DNA from: Bacillota bacterium
GTDB lineage: Bacteria; Bacillota; Limnochordia; DTU087
Reading direction: 5' to 3'
Length of the DNA stretch: 63,451 nt
Assembly: GCA_012798695.1 (NCBI GenBank)
Contig: JAAZMR010000012.1
Span: 1 to 63,451, forward strand
The notes beneath the pieces are model-generated. The model saw nothing but the letters and a program-made list of their open reading frames with translations. It was not told where the DNA came from and made no database searches. The translations under genes were made by a program, and so were the position numbers. Below, piece after piece: positions 1 to 9,771 of this stretch (positions within the stretch are counted from its first letter, which is position 1; each line of letters opens with the position of its first letter).

Positions 1-693
1 CCGGCAGTGGCAGGTTTTCTCTTGCAGAAAGAAATCGAGACTATGGGCAATGCATTGGCAGATCCCGAGCGGCCGTTTGTGGCCATTTTGGGTGGTGCTA
101 AGGTAGCAGACAAGATCGGTGTGATCAGCAATTTGCTGAAGAAAGTAGATACACTGATCATCGGTGGCGGTATGGGCTTTACGTTTCTGAAGGCCAAAGG
201 CTATGAAATCGGTAATTCCTTGCTGGATTCAGAAAGCCTGGACTTGGCTCGAGAGCTGATGACAACCGCCGAGCAGCGGGGTGTCAAGTTCCTGTTGCCG
301 GTCGATGTAGTGATTGCCGATCGCTTTGCCGCAGATGCTGCCCACGAAGTGGTAGATGCCGACAAGATGCGGGCCGAATGGCTCGGTTTGGATATCGGTC
401 CTCGTACTGTGGAATTGTTTGGCCGAGAGATCAAAACCGCCAAAACAGTGGTCTGGAATGGACCCATGGGTGTTTTTGAAATGCCGGCTTTTGCGGCAGG
501 CACGAAGGCGATCGCTGAAGTCATGGCAGAGAGTAGTGCTGTTACCATTATTGGGGGCGGCGATTCTGCAGCTGCAGTTGAACAGATGGGTTTGGCAGAG
601 AAGATGACCCATGTATCTACTGGTGGAGGCGCATCTTTGGAGTTTCTGGAAGGCAAGGCATTACCAGGTGTTGAAGCTTTGAATGATAGATAA
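1..693 (+). CDS. pgk: Phosphoglycerate kinase, C-terminal part (5'-truncated by window edge)
   Basis: This is the C-terminal ~230 residues of phosphoglycerate kinase, which transfers the phosphate of 1,3-bisphosphoglycerate to ADP in glycolysis. The frame is open from base 1, so the gene begins outside the window. The visible part carries the family's nucleotide-binding domain: [14 protein letters not shown] near its start, [21 protein letters not shown], and the C-terminal [11 protein letters not shown] and [14 protein letters not shown] segments that bind ATP phosphates. It stops with TAA, and tpiA follows after 18 bases, so the two are very likely co-transcribed in the usual Firmicutes order pgk-tpiA-gpmI-eno. 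Identification is secure; only the N-terminal domain is missing, because of the window boundary. Confidence 0.97.
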   Translation, partial: PAVAGFLLQKEIETMGNALADPERPFVAILGGAKVADKIGVISNLLKKVDTLIIGGGMGFTFLKAKGYEIGNSLLDSESLDLARELMTTAEQRGVKFLLPVDVVIADRFAADAAHEVVDADKMRAEWLGLDIGPRTVELFGREIKTAKTVVWNGPMGVFEMPAFAAGTKAIAEVMAESSAVTIIGGGDSAAAVEQMGLAEKMTHVSTGGGASLEFLEGKALPGVEALNDR

Positions 694-711
694 CTACCGG
701 AGGCGATAGTT

Positions 712-1467
712 GTGAGAAGTCCGATAATAGCAGGTAATTGGAAAATGAATAAGACACCAGAGGAAGCGGCTGTCCTTTGCCGTGATCTACTCCCTCGCCT
801 CGGTGCTCTAGATGATAGAGAGGTAGTGCTCTGCCCTCCTTTTACAGCACTGGCAGTTGTAAGCGAGACCATTCGCGGAACGAAGATCGCACTGGGTGCT
901 CAGAACGTTTTTTATGAAGAGAGTGGGGCATATACCGGTGAGACTTCGCCCGTTATGCTCAAGGCATTGGGTGTCGAATATGTGATTATTGGCCATTCTG
1001 AGCGGCGGCAGTACTTTGGAGAAACCGATGAGTTGGTGAATCGCAAGGTAAAGGCAGCCATACAGCATGGACTGAAACCGATTATCTGTGTCGGGGAGAC
1101 TCTTGATCAAAGAGAAGCAGGGATCACGGAATCATTGGTTAAGAATCAGGTGGAAAAGGCCTTTAGTGGGGTTGCGGCGGAGAATGCCAAACAGGTGGTT
1201 GTCGCCTATGAACCTATTTGGGCCATTGGTACTGGTAAAACTGCCACTTCTGAAGAGGCGAATCGGGTGATCGGTGTTATCCGCACGACTCTCGAGGGAA
1301 TCTACGGTAATGCAGTCGCTGAGACTATCCGGATTCAGTATGGTGGTAGTGTGAAGCCAGGCAATATAGCTGAATTGATGCAAGAACCGGAGATCGATGG
1401 TGCCTTGGTAGGAGGGGCCAGCCTTGATGCGGATTCATTTGCCCGGATCGTAAGGTATGATGATTAA
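712..1467 (+). CDS. tpiA: Triosephosphate isomerase
   Basis: A 251-residue cytosolic TIM-barrel enzyme interconverting dihydroxyacetone phosphate and glyceraldehyde 3-phosphate. The catalytic residues are all present: Lys11 in NWKMNK, His95 in IGHSERR and Glu167 in AYEPIWAIGTGK (flexible loop 6), with the phosphate-binding YGGSVKP and VGGASL segments near the C terminus. Length is normal for the family. The GTG start is supported by GGAGG about 8 bases upstream. It lies between pgk and gpmI with short gaps, inside a glycolytic operon. Confidence 0.98.
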   Translation: MRSPIIAGNWKMNKTPEEAAVLCRDLLPRLGALDDREVVLCPPFTALAVVSETIRGTKIALGAQNVFYEESGAYTGETSPVMLKALGVEYVIIGHSERRQYFGETDELVNRKVKAAIQHGLKPIICVGETLDQREAGITESLVKNQVEKAFSGVAAENAKQVVVAYEPIWAIGTGKTATSEEANRVIGVIRTTLEGIYGNAVAETIRIQYGGSVKPGNIAELMQEPEIDGALVGGASLDADSFARIVRYDD

Positions 1468-1500
1468 GGCTGAGACATCCGGTGCAAAGGAGGATGCATA

Positions 1501-3090
1501 GTGGCAAGGGCAAAACACCCAGTCTGTCTTCTTATCCTGGATGGGTTTGGGATCAACCAGAAGCGAGAAGGAAATGCGATTTGCTCCGCTGATACTCCCC
1601 ATCTTGATGAGCTATGGGAGAGTTACCCGCATGCGCGTCTCGCTGCTTCAGGCGAAGCTGTGGGTCTGATGGAAGGACAGATGGGTGACTCCAATGTAGG
1701 GCATTTAAATATCGGTGCTGGCCGCATAGTCTACCAAGATGTCGCCCGTATTAGCAAAGCAGTGCGGGAGCAGAGTTTTCATGACAACGAATGGCTGGTA
1801 AAGGCAATGACAACTTGCCGGGATAAGGGGACAGCTTTGCACCTTATGGGCCTCTTGTCACCAGGTGGGGTGCACAGCCACAGCTCCCACCTTTATGCGC
1901 TTCTCGACATGGCTGCAGGCTTGGGCCTAAAACAGGTATATATCCACACCTTTTTGGACGGGCGTGATGTCCCTCCCGCTAGTGCTCATGAGTACATGGT
2001 GGAGCTGGAGAACAAGCTAAAGCAAGTCGGAGTCGGGCGTGTGGCCACCGTCTCGGGACGGTACTATGCCATGGATAGAGATAAGCGGTGGGATCGGACG
2101 GAAAAGGCCTATAATGCTCTGGTCATGGGCGAGGGCCGTCAAGCCAGAAGCAGCATGGAGGCTGTTCAGGTGGCGTATGGTGGTGGCGAAACCGATGAGT
2201 TCGTAGTCCCCACAGTGATTGTGGATGCCTCGGGTAGACCAACTGGCATGATCGAGGATGATGATTCAGTTATTTTTTTCAATTTTCGAGCTGATCGAGC
2301 CCGTCAGATTACCCGAGCCTTTACTGATGCCGAATTTACCGGCTTTCCACGAACCAGTCATCCCCGCGTCACTTTTGTGGGTATGACGCGGTATGATGAG
2401 ACGATCATTGCGCCTTACGCCTTCCCGCCCCAAGATCTGAAGAATACTCTAGGCGAAGTAGTGGCAGAAGCCGGCTGGCGGCAACTGCGCATAGCTGAGA
2501 CAGAGAAATATGCCCATGTGACCTTCTTCTTCAGTGGTGGCGATGAAGAAACTTTTCCCGGTGAAGAGCGGAAATTGATCCCCTCACCCAAGGTAGCTAC
2601 TTATGATCTGAAACCCGAGATGAGTGCTCCCCAGGTGGCGGCTGAAGCGGTGAAGGCTATGGAGAGCGACGCATACGACTTAATCGTGCTAAATTTCGCT
2701 AACTGCGATATGGTGGGCCATACAGGTATCTTGCCGGCGGCCATCCAGGCAGTGGAGACCATAGATGCCTGTGTCCACCAAGTAGTATCTGCTATGCTGG
2801 CTAGAGGCGGCTATGTGGTGTTGACCGCCGATCACGGCAATGCAGAACAGATGATCGATTACGAAACCGGAGAGCCTCATACCGCACATACGCTGAACCC
2901 CGTACCGGTAGTACTGATCACAGATAGGCAGGATGTAGTGTTGAGGGATGGGATCCTAGCTGATTTGGCTCCAACAGTACTGGAACTTTTGGAGCTCAGA
3001 CAGCCTCGCGAGATGAGTGGAACATCTTTGATTGGAACACGGGGAGATTTGAAAACAGCAACGAAGGGTAGTGTGGCTAGAAAGCCCTAG
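1501..3090 (+). CDS. gpmI: 2,3-bisphosphoglycerate-independent phosphoglycerate mutase
   Basis: A 529-residue Mn-dependent mutase converting 3-phosphoglycerate to 2-phosphoglycerate. The N-terminal LLILDGFGIN metal site and the phospho-acceptor Ser64 in MGDSNVGHLNIGAG are visible. So are HSH (GGVHSHSSH), the RYYAMDRDKRWDR substrate site, the FNFRADRARQ segment and the C-terminal metal ligands in NFANCDMVGHTG and TADHGNAEQM. This is the alkaline-phosphatase-superfamily form, which in Bacillus-type organisms is sensitive to pH and linked to sporulation metabolism. GTG start with an AAAGGAGG SD at 1487-1494. Cotranscription with tpiA and eno is likely from the spacing. Confidence 0.98.
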   Translation: MARAKHPVCLLILDGFGINQKREGNAICSADTPHLDELWESYPHARLAASGEAVGLMEGQMGDSNVGHLNIGAGRIVYQDVARISKAVREQSFHDNEWLVKAMTTCRDKGTALHLMGLLSPGGVHSHSSHLYALLDMAAGLGLKQVYIHTFLDGRDVPPASAHEYMVELENKLKQVGVGRVATVSGRYYAMDRDKRWDRTEKAYNALVMGEGRQARSSMEAVQVAYGGGETDEFVVPTVIVDASGRPTGMIEDDDSVIFFNFRADRARQITRAFTDAEFTGFPRTSHPRVTFVGMTRYDETIIAPYAFPPQDLKNTLGEVVAEAGWRQLRIAETEKYAHVTFFFSGGDEETFPGEERKLIPSPKVATYDLKPEMSAPQVAAEAVKAMESDAYDLIVLNFANCDMVGHTGILPAAIQAVETIDACVHQVVSAMLARGGYVVLTADHGNAEQMIDYETGEPHTAHTLNPVPVVLITDRQDVVLRDGILADLAPTVLELLELRQPREMSGTSLIGTRGDLKTATKGSVARKP

Positions 3091-3151
3091 AAAAGCAGTC
3101 TTTGGTTCAGGGATGACCGGGGCTTTCCCCATCACAAATACGAGCATATAG

Positions 3152-4450
<1,299 letters not shown>

Positions 4451-4470
4451 CCTTTGTGATTAGCGGCTGC

Positions 4471-4507
4471 GGGGGAAGCGAGACACTGCTAGTTGTCAGC
4501 TTCCCCC
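4471..4507 (+). terminator. Hairpin downstream of eno (terminator-like, no T tract)
   Basis: A perfect 9-bp inverted repeat, GGGGGAAGC (4471-4479) and GCTTCCCCC (4499-4507). A further GACA/TGTC pairing in the loop would make a long stem. There is no T run after it, so it may stall polymerase, stabilise the upstream mRNA 3' end or be a processing site between eno and secG rather than a strong intrinsic terminator. Confidence 0.5.
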
Positions 4508-4565
4508 TACCTGTGTTAAGATAGGATTAATGATTGTGGGAAAGCAGTGGAGGAGGTGGAGTGCT

Positions 4566-4784
4566 ATGGTAACAGCTCTAATGGTCATTCAGTTTGTCAT
4601 ATCTTTGGCTCTAATCATCGCAGTAGTGCTGCAGGAAAGTAAAGGAGAAGGCTTGGGCTCTATCGGTGGAGGTGCTCAGCTTTTCTTCGGCAATGTTAAG
4701 GGTATCGATCACACCTTGGAACAAGCTACGAAGTATTTGGCCATTGCTTTCATGATCATGTCATTGATCTTGACCTTTATTTAA
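4566..4784 (+). CDS. secG: Preprotein translocase subunit SecG
   Basis: A 72-residue inner-membrane protein, the small SecG subunit of the SecYEG channel. Two hydrophobic helices are visible (about residues 3-22 and 53-71). Between them lies the conserved cytoplasmic segment QESKGEGLGSIGGGAQLFFG with the family's glycine-rich motif. I place the start at ATG 4566 because GGAGGAGGTGG lies 8 bases upstream and SecG proteins begin a few residues before the first helix; a 12-residue N-terminal extension to 4530 is unlikely. secG downstream of eno is a standard Firmicutes arrangement. Confidence 0.95.
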   Translation: MVTALMVIQFVISLALIIAVVLQESKGEGLGSIGGGAQLFFGNVKGIDHTLEQATKYLAIAFMIMSLILTFI

Positions 4785-4813
4785 GCCCGTCCGCAGTCAA
4801 CGAGGAGTATCCT

Positions 4814-4879
4814 GTGGTGGCTGTCGTAAAGGAGCTACGCGCGGAGTCTGACCTTGGAGACAGCGTGATCCTGCATTGA
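4814..4879 (+). CDS. Possible 21-residue ORF between secG and a terminator
   Basis: A GTG-initiated frame of 21 codons (starting MVAVVKELRAES) with GAGGAG at 4802-4807. Its TGA stop shares its last base with the first base of the terminator stem at 4879. I recognise no family. It could be a small peptide, a leader whose translation influences the terminator, or chance. Confidence 0.25.
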   Translation: MVAVVKELRAESDLGDSVILH

Positions 4880-4912
4880 CCCCTGGGCTTAGCAAGTGCC
4901 TGTGGGGTTTTT
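4879..4912 (+). terminator. Intrinsic terminator after secG
   Basis: ACCCC (4879-4883) pairs with GGGGT (4904-4908). An inner GGGC/GCC pairing extends the stem, and the last stem T merges into a TTTTT run (4908-4912). It separates the glycolysis-secG unit from the secDF unit, which starts at its own promoter 47 bases later. Confidence 0.7.
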
Positions 4913-4958
4913 GTATATTTATTGTATATAAGGTGGGAGGTTTGCATGGCTGGGCCAA

Positions 4959-4988
4959 TTGACAACCTCTCCGAGCCGGGTCTATAAT
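4959..4988 (+). promoter_or_regulatory. Housekeeping (SigA-type) promoter for secDF
   Basis: TTGACA at 4959-4964 and TATAAT at 4983-4988 with an 18-bp spacer, both perfect consensus boxes. Transcription should start near 4995, leaving a ~40-nt leader before the secD ATG at 5034. It lies just after the terminator at 4879-4912. Confidence 0.85.
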
Positions 4989-5033
4989 GTTTCTGTGCGC
5001 TTGGCTGACCAAAACAAAGGGGGAGAACGGGGA

Positions 5034-6245
5034 ATGCGACGTGGAGACAGTGTACGAATGCTGCTCCTTGTGGTCATCGTCGCCGTTGCAGGCGTGATCT
5101 TATATAAGATACCTATGAATTTAGGCCTCGACCTGCGGGGCGGTGTCCATGTAGTGATGCAAGCACAAGAAAAACCAGATGTAAAAGTCACAGAAGAGAC
5201 CATGCAAAGGGTCGTGAGTGTAATTGAACGCCGGGTTAATACCATGGGAGTATCAGAGCCCATCATACAGCGACAGGGGGCCCGGCGTGTTATTATTCAA
5301 TTGCCGGGGGTCTATGATCAGCAGGCGGCGATTGACACAATTGGTAAAACAGCTCAGCTGGAGATCAAGAATCCCCTAGGTGAGACAGTATTGACTGGAG
5401 CTGATTTGATTGATGCTCGCCTATCCCGCGATCAGTTTGGTCGCCCTTCTGTAGCGGTGGAGTTTAGCAAAGAAGGGGCCAAGAAATTTGCCCAGTTGAC
5501 AACGGTCTATCAGGGACAAGCTATTCCCCATGTTCTCGATGGGGAGATTTTAGTGAACCCGGTGGTCCAAGGTCCGATTACTGACGGGAAAGGTCAGATT
5601 ACCGGCCGTTTTTCCGTTGATGAGGCCAAGAACTTAGCTGTATTGCTCAAAGCCGGTTCTTTGCCTGTTCCCATGGAAGTCATGGAGATTCGCAATGTCG
5701 GACCCACTCTGGGCCAGCAGTCCATTTCCCGCAGCTTGAAAGCGGGTATCGTTGGTATTATCTTGATCTTTATCTATATGCTAGCCTATTATCGATTACC
5801 GGGTCTGGTAGCAGATATTGCGCTGACGATCTATGTGGTGATTGTTTTGGGAGCCATGGCTTTACTGCGGGCTACTTTGACTCTGCCCGGTATTGCCGGT
5901 TTTATCTTATCTATCGGTATGGCAGTAGATGCTAATGTACTGATTTTCGAGCGGATTCGAGAGGAGTTCAGAGCAGGCAAGCATGTGCGGGCGGCAGTGG
6001 CCTCGGGGTTTGATCGTGCTTTTAGGGCTATTTTTGATGCCAATATAACAACATTGATTACTGCTATCGTGTTGTTTTACTATGGTAGTGGCCCGGTAAA
6101 AGGCTTTGCTGTTACATTGAGCCTCGGTATCTTGGCTAGCATGTTTACTGCCATAGTAGTAACTAGGTTGATTCTCAATCTTTTTGTGGATAAGGACCCC
6201 AGCGGCTTTGCCAGACATCTGGGAGTGAAAGGGGTGTCCCAGTAG
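5034..6245 (+). CDS. secD: Protein translocase subunit SecD
   Basis: A 403-residue membrane protein of the SecDF proton-driven secretion motor. It has an N-terminal helix (about 10-28) and then NLGLDLRGGVHVVMQ, the SecD signature. A large extracytoplasmic domain follows, then the C-terminal RND-like bundle of membrane helices beginning near AGIVGIILIFIYMLAYY, with GMAVDANVLIFERIREE in the middle. Start ATG 5034 is chosen because it follows GGGGGA by about 8 bases and sits downstream of the predicted transcription start; the upstream-extended frame would begin inside the promoter. It is directly joined to secF (TAGTG overlap). SecD and SecF are separate here, not fused as in Bacillus subtilis. 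Confidence 0.97.
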   Translation: MRRGDSVRMLLLVVIVAVAGVILYKIPMNLGLDLRGGVHVVMQAQEKPDVKVTEETMQRVVSVIERRVNTMGVSEPIIQRQGARRVIIQLPGVYDQQAAIDTIGKTAQLEIKNPLGETVLTGADLIDARLSRDQFGRPSVAVEFSKEGAKKFAQLTTVYQGQAIPHVLDGEILVNPVVQGPITDGKGQITGRFSVDEAKNLAVLLKAGSLPVPMEVMEIRNVGPTLGQQSISRSLKAGIVGIILIFIYMLAYYRLPGLVADIALTIYVVIVLGAMALLRATLTLPGIAGFILSIGMAVDANVLIFERIREEFRAGKHVRAAVASGFDRAFRAIFDANITTLITAIVLFYYGSGPVKGFAVTLSLGILASMFTAIVVTRLILNLFVDKDPSGFARHLGVKGVSQ

Positions 6246-7135
6246 TGGATTTTGTCGGTAAGAGCAAGATCTCATTTGGAATTTCGTTGGTTCTAGTAGT
6301 CCTATCAGTCATATTACTGATTACACCTGGACTCAACTGGGGAGTGGACTTCACTGGCGGTACTCTTATGGAGCGGGGATTTGAGAGGTCGATCAGTGCC
6401 GGTGAGATCCGGGAAGTACTTGGATCATTGGACTTGGATGGCATTGAATTGACGAAGAGTGTGATCCAGCCAATGGAGAATAACCGGGCGGCCTTGATCC
6501 GCACACAGATACTCACCAATGAAGAGATTGAGGTAATCGACGCGGGTTTGATTGAACATTTTGGTGAGACTGATGTTCGGCGGACAGAAATGGTCGGGCC
6601 CATCGTCGGCCAAGAATTGGTGAAACAGGCCTTGATGGCTCTACTCTTGGCTGCCATTGGTATGTTGATTTACCTGTCGTTTAGATTTGAGTACAGATTT
6701 GCCGGTGTGGCGGTATTGGCAGTCTTGCATGATGCCTTAATCGTGTTAGGCATTTTTGCCCTCTTGTCGAAAGAGATCAACAGCTCATTTATTGCCTCCA
6801 TTTTGACAGTGGTGGGTTACTCTGTAAACAACACGATAGTGATTTTCGATAAGATTCGGGAGAATATGAGCTTTCGCAGACGCGAATCATGGGCTGAGTT
6901 AGCCAACAAAAGCATCAACGAGACTCTGACTCGCTCAATCAACACCAGCCTTACTACTTTACTGGCTGTATTGGCTTTGTTCTTCTTTGGAGGAGCGACT
7001 ATCCAGGACTTCGTGTTGGCGTTGCTTCTCGGTATCCTAATCGGCACTTACTCGTCAGTATTTGTCGCTGGCCCCCTGTGGGTATCATGGAAGAATTGGG
7101 ATGACAAGCGGAAGACCGCCAAGGCCCGAGCCTGA
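6245..7135 (+). CDS. secF: Protein translocase subunit SecF
   Basis: A 296-residue partner of SecD. It has an N-terminal helix, the family signature GLNWGVDFTGGTLME, a short periplasmic-type domain, and five further membrane helices including SILTVVGYSVNNTIVIFDKIREN, the SecF hallmark. The GTG start shares its G with the secD stop codon (TAGTG), showing translational coupling. An intrinsic terminator follows at 7180, so secD-secF form a two-gene unit. Confidence 0.97.
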   Translation: MDFVGKSKISFGISLVLVVLSVILLITPGLNWGVDFTGGTLMERGFERSISAGEIREVLGSLDLDGIELTKSVIQPMENNRAALIRTQILTNEEIEVIDAGLIEHFGETDVRRTEMVGPIVGQELVKQALMALLLAAIGMLIYLSFRFEYRFAGVAVLAVLHDALIVLGIFALLSKEINSSFIASILTVVGYSVNNTIVIFDKIRENMSFRRRESWAELANKSINETLTRSINTSLTTLLAVLALFFFGGATIQDFVLALLLGILIGTYSSVFVAGPLWVSWKNWDDKRKTAKARA

Positions 7136-7179
7136 TCAGCGCCTGCGGTGGCTGGCAATGAAAACTAGCCTTGCATAAG

Positions 7180-7205
7180 ACCCCGGTGGAGAGCCGGGGT
7201 TTTTT
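7180..7205 (+). terminator. Intrinsic terminator after secDF
   Basis: ACCCCGG (7180-7186) pairs with CCGGGGT (7194-7200) around a 7-nt loop and runs into six T residues (7200-7205). A textbook Rho-independent terminator closing secD-secF. Confidence 0.9.
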
Positions 7206-7291
7206 ATGTGGATTGGAGGAAGGATATGCCTGAAAGGTCAATATCATATTGAAAGCTAATCTATGGAAGAAGTCAAAGGGAGGTAGCATGA

Positions 7292-7633
7292 ATGAGTTCT
7301 ATTCGCAAATTACTGTATGCCAGCCTTGGGTTGGTGGACTTGACCAAGGAGAAAGCGGAACAGCTTGTGGCTGAGCTGGTGGAGCGGGGTGAGATGACCA
7401 AGCAAGAAGGGAGAGACTTTCTCACAGAGCTCACCCAAAGGGTCGATACAGAAACAGATGGGATGCGCCATCGAATTTATAAGGAGTCTCGGAGAATTAT
7501 AGCGGGGATGGGAGTAGCCAGTAAGGAAGAAGTGCAAGAGTTGCGGCTGCGGATCGATAAGCTGGAACGCCGGTTGGAGCAAGTTGAAGCACAGCCGAAA
7601 GCTGATGGTGCAGAGAGCAACATGAGTCAGTGA
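7292..7633 (+). CDS. Phasin-family / PHA-regulator-like coiled-coil protein
   Basis: A 113-residue, mostly helical protein with no signal peptide. The N terminus (RKLLYASLGLVDLTKEKAEQ) resembles the phasin-like 'polyhydroxyalkanoate synthesis regulator' family common in Clostridia, where it often sits beside an ABC1/UbiB kinase gene, as here. Residues 70-105 look like a coiled coil (VQELRLRIDKLERRLEQVE). Whether it touches storage granules is unknown; no PHA synthase is in the window. ATG start after GGGAGG (7279-7284). It is followed by the kinase gene within 14 bases. Confidence 0.7.
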   Translation: MSSIRKLLYASLGLVDLTKEKAEQLVAELVERGEMTKQEGRDFLTELTQRVDTETDGMRHRIYKESRRIIAGMGVASKEEVQELRLRIDKLERRLEQVEAQPKADGAESNMSQ

Positions 7634-7646
7634 ACGGGGGAGAGAG

Positions 7647-9314
7647 TTGCTGTTTAGAGGAGTGAACCGTCGTTATCAACATTTACGGCGGTATCGGCAG
7701 ATCTTGGAGGCTTTCTTGCGACACGGATTTGGGTATCTGGTACAGCAGCTGGATCTGTTTTACCTATTACCTTGGCGTCGGCGCCTATTTAAGGTGGAAG
7801 GGCGACAGCCCTCCCTAGGTAGGGGTCTGCGGCAGGTCTTTGAAGACCTGGGCCCGACTTTCATCAAGCTAGGACAGACGCTGAGTACCAGGAGTGACCT
7901 GTTGAGCACAGATGTGATCGAGGAGCTGGGAAAGCTCCAGGATGAAGTGCCGGGCATATCCTTTGGGGATGTGCAAAAGCAGATCGAGACCCAGCTCGGC
8001 TGTGCCTTGGCAGAGGCCTTTGATAGTATAGAGGAAACTCCCATCGCCGCTGCTTCCATTGGGCAAGTGCATAAAGCTGTGCTTGATAGTCATGAAGTTG
8101 TGGTCAAGGTCATGAGACCTGAAATCGAAAACATTGTGAAAACTGACCTGGAGATTCTCTATGGGTTGGCCCGTATCGCCAGGGACCGGTACAAGACAGA
8201 CCTATTCGATCCGGTTGAGTTAGTGGAAGACTTCACGCGCCATATGCGTCGAGAGCTGGATTATACGGTTGAGGCCCGAAATGCTGAGCGTTTTCACGCC
8301 AATCTCGGGAAAGAACCAGGCATCCATATTCCCAAGGTATACTGGTCCCACACCACTTCTAGATTGCTGACCATGGAGTTTATCAGGGGCACCAAGGTCA
8401 ATCAGGTTGATCAGTTACGTGCCAAAGAGGTAGATCTAAGCGATATCGCCAGACGTGGTGCCCGCTCCTTCATGCAGCAAGTAATGATCTATGGCTTTTT
8501 TCATGGTGACCCACATCCAGGCAATATTCTGATCGAAGACGATGGCACCATTGCTTTCATTGACTTTGGCCAGGTGGGCCGCTTGGATCAGGCTGCTGTG
8601 AATAGTCTAGCCGTACTCTTTGTGGGTATCATTAGACAAGATATTCCGGCGATCGTCAGGGGCCTGAGGGGTATTGCCACCTTTGGCGACCAAGTTGATC
8701 TGGTAGAGTTAGAACGAGATATTGATGATGTAGTATTTCGCCATTATGGCAAAGCGCTCGGTGCTCTCAATATTAGTGAGATCATTAATGATCTGTTACA
8801 TCTAGCGCGTAAACACGGCATTAGGTTACCATCTGACTTTGCCCTACTAGTCAAAGCCTTGCTGCTAATTGAGGGAATTGGCCGGGAACTGGATGATACA
8901 TTCAATATCCTGGAAATCGCCGAGCCATTTGCCCGAGAGCTGCTGCGCAAGCGCTATCGTCCGGAAGAAGCTTTGAAAAGGGTTTTGCATGATGGCAAGG
9001 ACTATGGTGAAATGCTGCTGTTGTTGCCAAATAAACTGGATACAGCTTTGGATCTGATCAACCATGACAAACTTCAGATCAACTTTCGACATCGGGGGCT
9101 AGAGCAATTAATCATTCGACTAGACATAGCCAGTAACCGCCTCTCCTTTGCTTTGATTGTGGCGGCCTTAGTCATTGGCTCCTCCCTGATGGTGCAAGCC
9201 AACAAAGGGCCGGCGTTCCTCGGCCTGCCGCTGATTGGGGTGGCGGGCTTCATTATCGCGGCCTTTTTTGGTATTTGGTTGATTATCTCTATTGTCCGCT
9301 CCGGGCGGCTTTAG
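7647..9314 (+). CDS. ubiB: ABC1/UbiB-family atypical kinase/ATPase
   Basis: A 555-residue member of the ABC1/UbiB (ADCK) protein-kinase-like family. Visible hallmarks are the KxGQ-type motif FIKLGQTLSTRSDLL, the alanine-rich loop ASIGQVHKAVL, VVVKVMRPEIE, the catalytic-loop FHGDPHPGNI and the metal-binding IAFIDFGQVGRL. Two C-terminal hydrophobic helices (about 495-515 and 525-550) anchor it in the membrane. In proteobacteria UbiB assists ubiquinone biosynthesis; in anaerobic Firmicutes the substrate is unknown and may be another isoprenoid lipid. The gene symbol denotes the family only. TTG start 4-6 bases after GGGGGAG; the phasin-like gene is immediately upstream. Confidence 0.9.
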   Translation: MLFRGVNRRYQHLRRYRQILEAFLRHGFGYLVQQLDLFYLLPWRRRLFKVEGRQPSLGRGLRQVFEDLGPTFIKLGQTLSTRSDLLSTDVIEELGKLQDEVPGISFGDVQKQIETQLGCALAEAFDSIEETPIAAASIGQVHKAVLDSHEVVVKVMRPEIENIVKTDLEILYGLARIARDRYKTDLFDPVELVEDFTRHMRRELDYTVEARNAERFHANLGKEPGIHIPKVYWSHTTSRLLTMEFIRGTKVNQVDQLRAKEVDLSDIARRGARSFMQQVMIYGFFHGDPHPGNILIEDDGTIAFIDFGQVGRLDQAAVNSLAVLFVGIIRQDIPAIVRGLRGIATFGDQVDLVELERDIDDVVFRHYGKALGALNISEIINDLLHLARKHGIRLPSDFALLVKALLLIEGIGRELDDTFNILEIAEPFARELLRKRYRPEEALKRVLHDGKDYGEMLLLLPNKLDTALDLINHDKLQINFRHRGLEQLIIRLDIASNRLSFALIVAALVIGSSLMVQANKGPAFLGLPLIGVAGFIIAAFFGIWLIISIVRSGRL

Positions 9315-9422
9315 TGCTGCCGAACTCTCACATATCGGGCCTTCGGAAGCTAGCTAGAGGAGAGATTTGGGCGGAAGAGAATATCTTAATAAGAGAATAG
9401 TGGGAGAAGGCGGTGCTTGCAG

Positions 9423-9752
9423 ATGATTATGTATTTGGTATTAGCGCTGGTCTTTGCAGTTTTTGTGGCACTTTTTGCGGTGCAGAACGCTGGCCAAATC
9501 ACGGTCAATTTCCTGGCCTGGGAGTGGAACACGTCAGTGGCGGTGATCATCTTGGGGGCTGCGGCCTTTGGGGCCATCTTTGGCGGCCTGATGGCAGTGA
9601 TCAGGGAAATACAATTGAAGCTTAAGCTGCGAGGTGCAGAGGGCCGGGCTAATCGGCTGGAGACACTCTTAGAGGAAGCTGAAGCGGAAAAAGAAAGACT
9701 GGAAACCGTGCTGGCTGAAGCAGGTTCCCCACGTGAACAGGAAGAAGAATAG
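9423..9752 (+). CDS. LapA-domain (DUF1049) membrane protein
   Basis: A protein of ~109 residues with two membrane helices (about 2-19 and 40-62). The LapA-domain pattern is present (FAVFVALFAVQNAGQITVNF then WNTSVAVIILGAAAFGAIFG). A cytoplasmic, highly charged coiled coil follows, rich in Glu/Leu/Arg. LapA (YciM partner) links to lipopolysaccharide control in Gram-negatives; in Firmicutes the role is not established. The start is ATG 9423 or TTG 9417, after GGGAGAAGG. It lies 20 bases upstream of recJ. Confidence 0.8.
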   Translation: MIMYLVLALVFAVFVALFAVQNAGQITVNFLAWEWNTSVAVIILGAAAFGAIFGGLMAVIREIQLKLKLRGAEGRANRLETLLEEAEAEKERLETVLAEAGSPREQEEE

Positions 9753-9771
9753 CCTTTGAGGTGAATCCTTT

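Noticed and set aside
4785-4878. tRNA gene after secG, as found in some bacteria
   Set aside because: No TpsiC-type GTTCGANNC motif or acceptor stem pairing is present.
7226-7252. 8-codon ORF with a GGAGGAAGG SD upstream of the phasin-like gene
   Set aside because: Too short and not coupled to the next gene; chance is likely.
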